The notes below the pieces were generated by a model. The model ran no database searches, was not told the DNA's origin, and worked only from the letters and a program-made list of their open reading frames with translations. Positions 7,161-11,662 of a stretch of DNA of 11,662 bases are shown piece by piece. Every line of letters starts with the position of its first letter. Position 1 is the first letter of the stretch. A program made the translations under genes and the position numbers. The DNA comes from CAZAJS01 sp964485635 (GTDB taxonomy: Bacteria > Pseudomonadota > Gammaproteobacteria > Francisellales > Francisellaceae): NCBI GenBank assembly GCA_964485635.1, contig CAZAJS010000033.1, positions 1-11,662 of the forward strand, in the 5' to 3' direction.

Positions 7161-7209
7161 AAAAATCGTTTTTTTGATCTGAGCTTATGATGATAAGCTC
7201 AAAAAAACG
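7161..7209 (-). terminator. Probable terminator hairpin downstream of fumC
   Basis: An inner perfect stem GAGCTTAT/ATAAGCTC (7181-7188 and 7193-7200) closes a 4-nt loop. An outer AT stem, CGTTTTTTT (7167-7175) with AAAAAAACG (7201-7209), extends it, with a GATCT bulge. On the minus strand the outer stem is followed by ATTTTTC, a short U tract, 5 nt past the fumC stop side. It separates fumC from the permease transcript, probably with leakiness because the U tract is short. Confidence 0.45.
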
Positions 7210-7213
7210 TTGT

Positions 7214-8614
7214 TTAAGATTCACGTCCCCCTTTAGCCATCTTATATGGGTCTACATGCTTTTTAAAATCTTCTTCAGACAAATACTGTAAATGCGCATT
7301 TGCTTGTGCTAACGAAATATCATGATCGTCTGCATAATGGGCTAATTTAGATGCTTTATCATAACCAATGATCGGACTTAAGGCCGTAACCAGCATTAAT
7401 GAATTTTCTAAGTATTCATCAATTTTTTTCTGATTTGGCTGACTGTCTTTTAATAAATACTTTGTGAAATTCACACAACAGTCTGACAAAATATTGATTG
7501 ACTGCATCATATTAAAAATAATCAATGGTTTGTAAACATTCATTTCTAAATAGCCAGCGCTCCCACCAATGCTGACAGCATTACTATAGCCCATGACTTG
7601 CGTAGCAGCCATGGCCATGGCTTCACATTGAGTTGGGTTGACTTTACCCGGCATGATCGATGAGCCAGGCTCATTCGATGGGATTTGAAGTTCATGGAAT
7701 CCAGCGCGTGGACCACAGCTTAATAAGCGGATATCATTGGCAATTTTAAACAAAGAGCCTGCTAGGCTTTCAATTGCCCCCATCATGGCAACTAAGGCAT
7801 CATGAGCCCCCTGCAAGGCAAATTTGTTATGACCTGACACAAATGGCAATCCGGTAATATCAGCAATATTCTGGCAGGCTTTTTCAGAAAAACCAGCCGG
7901 GGCATTAAGTCCAGTGCCAACAGCCGTCCCGCCAATAGGTAATTCATAAACATCATCTAATGCCGATTTCAAACGTTTAAGCCCTTTTTCAAGCATTACT
8001 TGATAACCAGAAAATTCTTGGCCTAATGTTAAAGGAACTGCATCTTGCATATGGGTCCGGCCAATCTTGACCACATCATCCCAATCGTGAGCTTTTTGTT
8101 TTAATTCGTCTTTCATTGTTGTGACAGCTGGCATTAACTGATGCACAACTTCAACGGCCGTGGCAATATGCATGGCCGTTGGGAAGGTATCATTCGATGA
8201 TTGTGACATATTGACATCATCATTCGGATGAATGGGTTTTTTACTCCCAAGTTGGCCCCCAGCTAATTCAATGGCCCGATTTGAAATCACCTCATTGACA
8301 TTCATATTCGATTGAGTGCCACTGCCTGTCATCCAAACGTGAAGTGGAAATTCATCTTTCAGTGTCCCATCGATAACTTCTTCGGATGCCTTGGTGATTA
8401 AGTCATGTTTGTCTTTTGTTAAAATGCCTAGATCATAATTTGCTTTAGCGGCGGCTTTTTTTAAAATACCAGCCGATTTAATCACCTCAACAGGAATTAA
8501 ATCTTGTCCAATTGAAAAATGTTCCAATGATCGCTGGGTTTGAGCGCCCCAATAATGATGCGCATCAACTTCAACTTGACCGAGACTATCTGTTTCAATT
8601 CTTGTTTTCATCAT
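7214..8614 (-). CDS. fumC: Class II fumarate hydratase (fumarase C)
   Basis: Cytoplasmic, oxygen-stable, cofactor-free homotetramer that interconverts fumarate and (S)-malate in the TCA cycle. Its 466 residues are essentially the E. coli FumC length. Visible motifs: GSGTQSNMNVNEV (97-109), QSSNDTFPTAMHI (138-150), GRTHMQDAVPLTLGQE (185-200) with the His188 equivalent, and the family signature GSSIMPGKVNP (317-327) carrying the catalytic Ser of the mobile loop. No key residue is missing. It starts with two adjacent ATGs; AAAAGGAG is 4 nt from the first (8614) and 7 nt from the second (8611), so translation may begin at the second, giving 465 residues. It follows maeA by only 15 bp and is probably co-transcribed with it. 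The class II type separates it from the iron-sulfur fumarases FumA/FumB. Confidence 0.96.
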   Translation of the reverse strand: MMKTRIETDSLGQVEVDAHHYWGAQTQRSLEHFSIGQDLIPVEVIKSAGILKKAAAKANYDLGILTKDKHDLITKASEEVIDGTLKDEFPLHVWMTGSGTQSNMNVNEVISNRAIELAGGQLGSKKPIHPNDDVNMSQSSNDTFPTAMHIATAVEVVHQLMPAVTTMKDELKQKAHDWDDVVKIGRTHMQDAVPLTLGQEFSGYQVMLEKGLKRLKSALDDVYELPIGGTAVGTGLNAPAGFSEKACQNIADITGLPFVSGHNKFALQGAHDALVAMMGAIESLAGSLFKIANDIRLLSCGPRAGFHELQIPSNEPGSSIMPGKVNPTQCEAMAMAATQVMGYSNAVSIGGSAGYLEMNVYKPLIIFNMMQSINILSDCCVNFTKYLLKDSQPNQKKIDEYLENSLMLVTALSPIIGYDKASKLAHYADDHDISLAQANAHLQYLSEEDFKKHVDPYKMAKGGRES

Positions 8615-8618
8615 GCTA

Positions 8619-8626
8619 CTCCTTTT
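8619..8626 (-). promoter_or_regulatory. Strong ribosome binding site of fumC
   Basis: AAAAGGAG on the minus strand fills most of the 15-bp gap between maeA and fumC. Its spacing favours the second of the two tandem ATG codons (8611). Confidence 0.6.
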
Positions 8627-8629
8627 GCC

Positions 8630-10297
8630 TTAGGATTGGTTCGCTGCGATATAATGTTGGTAAAAAGGGTGGTAAGCCTTTTGTTCAATTAACTTAATAA
8701 TATGATCATCATAATCCGGTCTTTGAACATCTTTACCCGCTAATCCTTGATCAAAAATCACTTGGGCCACAGCGGCTGAAATCTGTAATGAGACTTTCAA
8801 AATATCTGATTCAGGTGGGAATAGCATACCAGATTGTATTTGATCATCGGTTAGCTGATCTGCTAATGTTTGCGCAGCGACAAGAAACATTTCATCAGTC
8901 ACCCGAGTTGCTTCTGTTGCACAAACAGCCATCCCCACAGCTGGAAAAATCCAAAGGTTATTCGCTTGTGCTGGATAATGCGTTTTACCATGAACCGATA
9001 CAGGATCAAACAATACACCTGCGGCAAATAAAGCTTTGCCTTTTGAATAAGTGTAGGCTTGTTCAGCAGTACACTCTTCTTGTGATGTTGGATTTGAAAG
9101 TGGGAAAATTAATGGATTATCATTAATATCACTCATTGCTTCAATGACTTCTTGTGTGAAAAGTTGTGGCGTTGTGCTGACGCCAACAATAGCCGTTGGT
9201 TTAATTTGACGAATACACTCTACAAAATCTTGGATATGATCAAAATCTTTTGCATAAGGTTTTTTAAATGGCTCGAGACGATCACGTCCTTGAACGACTA
9301 ATCCTTTTGTATCAAACATCCAACAATTTTGTTTTGCCGCATCAGCACTTAAACCTTCTTGTTGCATGCCATAGCACAATAAATCAGCAATTCCATGCGC
9401 CGCTGAACCTGCCCCTAAAAATAAGATACGGTGGTCACTGAGCTTTTTGCCAGTATAACGTTTCGCTGAATAAAAACCAGCAACCGTGACAGATGCCGTG
9501 CCTTGAATATCATCATTAAACATGCAAATAGAATCACGATATTTTTCTAACAAACCAATGGCTTTATAATTGGCAAAGTCTTCAAACTGAATACAACATT
9601 TTGGATATACTTGTTGAACCGCATCAACAAACTCATCCATTAATTCATAATAAGCCTGTGTTTCATCACGAGTTTCTTTTAAACCTAAATAAAGCGGATC
9701 ATTTAAATATGTCGGATTATCCGTACCAACATCAAACATTACTGGCAATTGATATTGGGGTGGAACACCGGCTGTTGCCGTATATAGGGCTAATTTACCA
9801 ATCGGAATCCCCATCCCATTACTCCCTAAATCACCAAGTCCTAAAATACGACTGCCATCGGTAATCACGATAAAGCGGACATCTTTTTCAGGTCGATTTT
9901 GTAACATTTCTTTGATTCGACCTTTGTGCTTATATGAAATATAAAGGCCTCTTGGTCTCCGATAGATATGACCAAACTTCAAACAAGCTTCACCAACTGT
10001 TGGATCATAGACAATCGGTAAAAATTGTGATGGATCTGACATTAATAAGTTATAATAAAGTGTTTCATTATGATCTTGTAAATTCGCTAAATAAATATAT
10101 TGATGTAAATCTGTATCTAATGCAGCAAGGTGTTTTTTACAACGTTCAATTTGCGCTTGTTGATTATCAATCCCGATAGGTAAATACCCTTCTAAGTCAA
10201 AATCTTGTCGCTCTTGTTCCGTAAAGGCCGTCCCTTTATTTAAAAGGGAATCATGTAACAGCGCTAAACCTTTTTTCGTCACATTTTGATCATGCAT
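8630..10297 (-). CDS. maeA: NAD-dependent malic enzyme (malate dehydrogenase, oxaloacetate-decarboxylating)
   Basis: Oxidatively decarboxylates L-malate to pyruvate and CO2 with reduction of NAD+. Its 555 residues match the large malic enzymes of the MaeA/SfcA type (E. coli about 565) and not the shorter or phosphotransacetylase-fused forms. Motifs: PIVYDPTVG with catalytic Tyr97; ITDGSRILGLGDLGSNGMGI (145-164); catalytic Lys168; metal ligands Glu239-Asp240 (FEDF) and Asp263 in the signature FNDDIQGTA (260-268); Rossmann loop GAGSAAHG (295-302). Spacing of these residues agrees with the human enzyme. GGAG lies 8 nt before ATG 10297, so the start is secure. It is the first gene of a two-gene unit with fumC, downstream of a TTGACA-containing promoter and a leader of about 100 nt. 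NAD over NADP use is inferred from overall similarity. Confidence 0.95.
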   Translation of the reverse strand: MHDQNVTKKGLALLHDSLLNKGTAFTEQERQDFDLEGYLPIGIDNQQAQIERCKKHLAALDTDLHQYIYLANLQDHNETLYYNLLMSDPSQFLPIVYDPTVGEACLKFGHIYRRPRGLYISYKHKGRIKEMLQNRPEKDVRFIVITDGSRILGLGDLGSNGMGIPIGKLALYTATAGVPPQYQLPVMFDVGTDNPTYLNDPLYLGLKETRDETQAYYELMDEFVDAVQQVYPKCCIQFEDFANYKAIGLLEKYRDSICMFNDDIQGTASVTVAGFYSAKRYTGKKLSDHRILFLGAGSAAHGIADLLCYGMQQEGLSADAAKQNCWMFDTKGLVVQGRDRLEPFKKPYAKDFDHIQDFVECIRQIKPTAIVGVSTTPQLFTQEVIEAMSDINDNPLIFPLSNPTSQEECTAEQAYTYSKGKALFAAGVLFDPVSVHGKTHYPAQANNLWIFPAVGMAVCATEATRVTDEMFLVAAQTLADQLTDDQIQSGMLFPPESDILKVSLQISAAVAQVIFDQGLAGKDVQRPDYDDHIIKLIEQKAYHPFYQHYIAANQS

Positions 10298-10401
10298 TAT
10301 TAAATCTCCATTATGATTGATAATAAGTGCTGATGTTTCGGATGAAATCCATCAACATGCCCCTCTGTAACCTTCCTATAAAATAAACGCAAATCTAGCA
10401 G

Positions 10402-10430
10402 AGTTAATTTAACTATATCAAAGCTGTCAA
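10402..10430 (-). promoter_or_regulatory. Candidate maeA-fumC promoter with an overlapping palindrome
   Basis: On the minus strand a consensus -35 TTGACA (10430-10425) is followed after 17 bp by TTAACT (10407-10402), a weak -10. The 13-bp inverted repeat AGTTAA-T-TTAACT (10402-10414) overlaps the -10, so a bound regulator could occlude it. The predicted leader is about 100 nt. Confidence 0.4.
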
Positions 10431-10451
10431 ATCAATTTTGGAAATTCAATT

Positions 10452-10483
10452 AAAAAAACCATCCTTAAATCGGATGGTTTTTT
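10452..10483 (-). terminator. Intrinsic terminator of the chitinase gene (bidirectional form)
   Basis: CCATCC (10459-10464) and GGATGG (10472-10477) form a stem around a 7-nt loop. It is preceded by seven A and followed by six T on the plus strand, so both strands present a hairpin plus U run. It lies 36 bp past the chitinase stop, reading minus, and insulates maeA from chitinase transcription. Confidence 0.85.
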
Positions 10484-10519
10484 GTTAATCAAGATCATTT
10501 AATCAAATGCGCTGGCGTT

Positions 10520-11662
10520 TTATTGGCCAATACTTGGCATAATACCATCAACCCAACTCCAACCTTGATAGGCATCTGAGTTTAAAATCCATGTCATAAC
10601 GCCCCCATATTGCGGATAATCATTTAAATTATTTTGAAAGCGTAAAATATCTTGATTAATATCATCTGGATCATAAAGGCCCACCCCGGAACAAGATGCA
10701 TCAGCTAAACAAGCGCCTGAATGATACTCATTATTTTCATCATCATTATCCTCGATATAAGGTGCTTTATAATCCGGCACACCTAACACAATTTTGGTCT
10801 CTTCTGGTACATAAAAGGCTCCAGAATACACCCCTTTCATGTCATCCCGCATTTCTGGACTTAGAAGATTAAACGTATACGTTAAAAAACCAACATCCCA
10901 ACCTTGGTGTTTTGCAAACTTTGCGCCCCCATACTGATTATAAGTTTGAATAAAAACGGCATCTAAGTGAGCTTGATTCATAAATTTTTGTGAATAAATT
11001 CTTTCGGCAAAACTGGCACTCCCCGAGGCCCATTTCCCCGTACCGTAATAGCCTGAAATTTGTGGTGCTGCAGTGACAAATAATGCCTTACCAGTTTGAT
11101 CTTGATAAGTCTGACGCGCGGCTTTAAGATAGCGTAAAAAATTACCATCTTTCGACATACTCGATGTTGGATGTTCCACATCAATATCAATACCATCATA
11201 ATCGTGGTCGGCTAAAAACTGGCCCATCTTATGGCCAGCGTCAATGCCTTTTTGTCCGCTCATGTCTGGTGTAAAGAAATTTTCTGCCCCACCGATTGAT
11301 AATAAAGCATAACCGCCATGTTGGTGGATAATATCAAGCTGGTCAGGAATGGATGCTTTCATGGCATCAGTGAATTTCGGTAAATAGACTTGACCATCTT
11401 GTTTTTGCCCTCCAAAAGCATAAGCAATCACATTATAGCCTCGATCCATTGCCGTTTCGATCATTTTGTTTGTCGTGTCAGGTTGACTTTTCCATTCTGC
11501 ATCATAGCCCCGTACATAGCCAACAACGACTTTATCTGGCCATTGATGGTCTTGATGCTGTTGATAATGAATTTCAATCCCTTGCTGCTGTTGGTCAGCT
11601 TTAAACGCTAAAGGATTCACACTGGCATAATAATCATTAATACTTGAGGCCTTAATGTGCCA
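10520..11662 (-). CDS. GH18 chitinase, 5' end cut by the window edge
   Basis: Hydrolyses beta-1,4 N-acetylglucosamine links in chitin; probably secreted. The frame stays open to the window edge, so the GTG at 11620 is internal and 380 C-terminal residues are seen. A Gln-rich linker (about 24-37) precedes a TIM barrel that begins near VVVGYVRGYD (45). SIGG (122-125) matches the family SxGG motif. The catalytic DxxDxDxE is intact as DGIDIDVE (156-163), with Glu163 as proton donor. QTYN (239-242) supplies the substrate-positioning Tyr, and Trp358 in MTWILNSD fits the barrel floor. An acidic patch (304-312) is followed by a Cys pair (318 and 324) that may form a disulfide, consistent with export. 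The missing 5' part probably holds a signal peptide and perhaps a carbohydrate-binding module, but that is not visible. It is transcribed separately from maeA, with a strong terminator between. Confidence 0.92.
   Translation of the reverse strand, partial: WHIKASSINDYYASVNPLAFKADQQQQGIEIHYQQHQDHQWPDKVVVGYVRGYDAEWKSQPDTTNKMIETAMDRGYNVIAYAFGGQKQDGQVYLPKFTDAMKASIPDQLDIIHQHGGYALLSIGGAENFFTPDMSGQKGIDAGHKMGQFLADHDYDGIDIDVEHPTSSMSKDGNFLRYLKAARQTYQDQTGKALFVTAAPQISGYYGTGKWASGSASFAERIYSQKFMNQAHLDAVFIQTYNQYGGAKFAKHQGWDVGFLTYTFNLLSPEMRDDMKGVYSGAFYVPEETKIVLGVPDYKAPYIEDNDDENNEYHSGACLADASCSGVGLYDPDDINQDILRFQNNLNDYPQYGGVMTWILNSDAYQGWSWVDGIMPSIGQ

Noticed and set aside
8788..10179. Plus-strand ORFs of 81-112 residues opposite maeA
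   Set aside because: They are antisense shadows of a strongly conserved gene, with no Shine-Dalgarno sequences or recognisable domains.
11390..11611. Plus-strand 73-residue ORF opposite the chitinase
   Set aside because: Antisense shadow of a conserved coding region; its hydrophobic look comes from complementary codons.

Overview
The window is AT-rich and reads as a gammaproteobacterial chromosome segment. FumC and MaeA are close to the enterobacterial types in length and motifs, and there is an outer-membrane NodT-type lipoprotein, so the cell has a Gram-negative envelope. An Rhs-type toxin tail at one edge and a GH18 chitinase at the other suggest a host-associated or eukaryote-exploiting lifestyle (Legionellales/Thiotrichales/Francisella-like lineages are my guess). 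The genus cannot be fixed from the sequence alone.

Layout. Positions 3-872 (+) are the 3' end of an Rhs/YD-repeat gene: the end of the conserved core, then a variable tail of about 270 residues that I do not recognise. No immunity gene follows; the 205-bp gap holds a structured element, a candidate promoter and an operator-like inverted repeat. Positions 1078-5377 (+) are a tightly overlapped four-gene operon for a tripartite efflux pump: an outer-membrane lipoprotein channel (NodT family), a periplasmic adaptor (HlyD/EmrA/AaeA type), and two half-size FUSC-type membrane proteins in place of the usual single AaeB-like protein. The first gene is interrupted by exactly 100 N flanked by identical 55-bp copies. 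Removing the N run and one copy restores a continuous 456-residue protein, so this is almost certainly an unjoined contig overlap and not biology.

The rest lies on the minus strand. Read in transcription order it is: a 5'-truncated secreted GH18 chitinase (11662-10520) with a strong intrinsic terminator; maeA (NAD-malic enzyme, 10297-8630); fumC (class II fumarase, 8614-7214) only 15 bp after maeA; a hairpin; and an APC-family amino-acid permease (7063-5435) that converges on the efflux operon.

Working together: maeA-fumC would turn fumarate into malate and then pyruvate, CO2 and NADH. With an amino-acid permease next in line, a plausible role is feeding carbon from imported amino acids (for example aspartate via fumarate) into pyruvate. 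The efflux operon is a self-contained export module with no regulator in view. I see no tRNA, rRNA, CRISPR array, transposase or integrase. The most notable items are the split FUSC pump, the unclassified Rhs tail and the assembly scar in the NodT gene.
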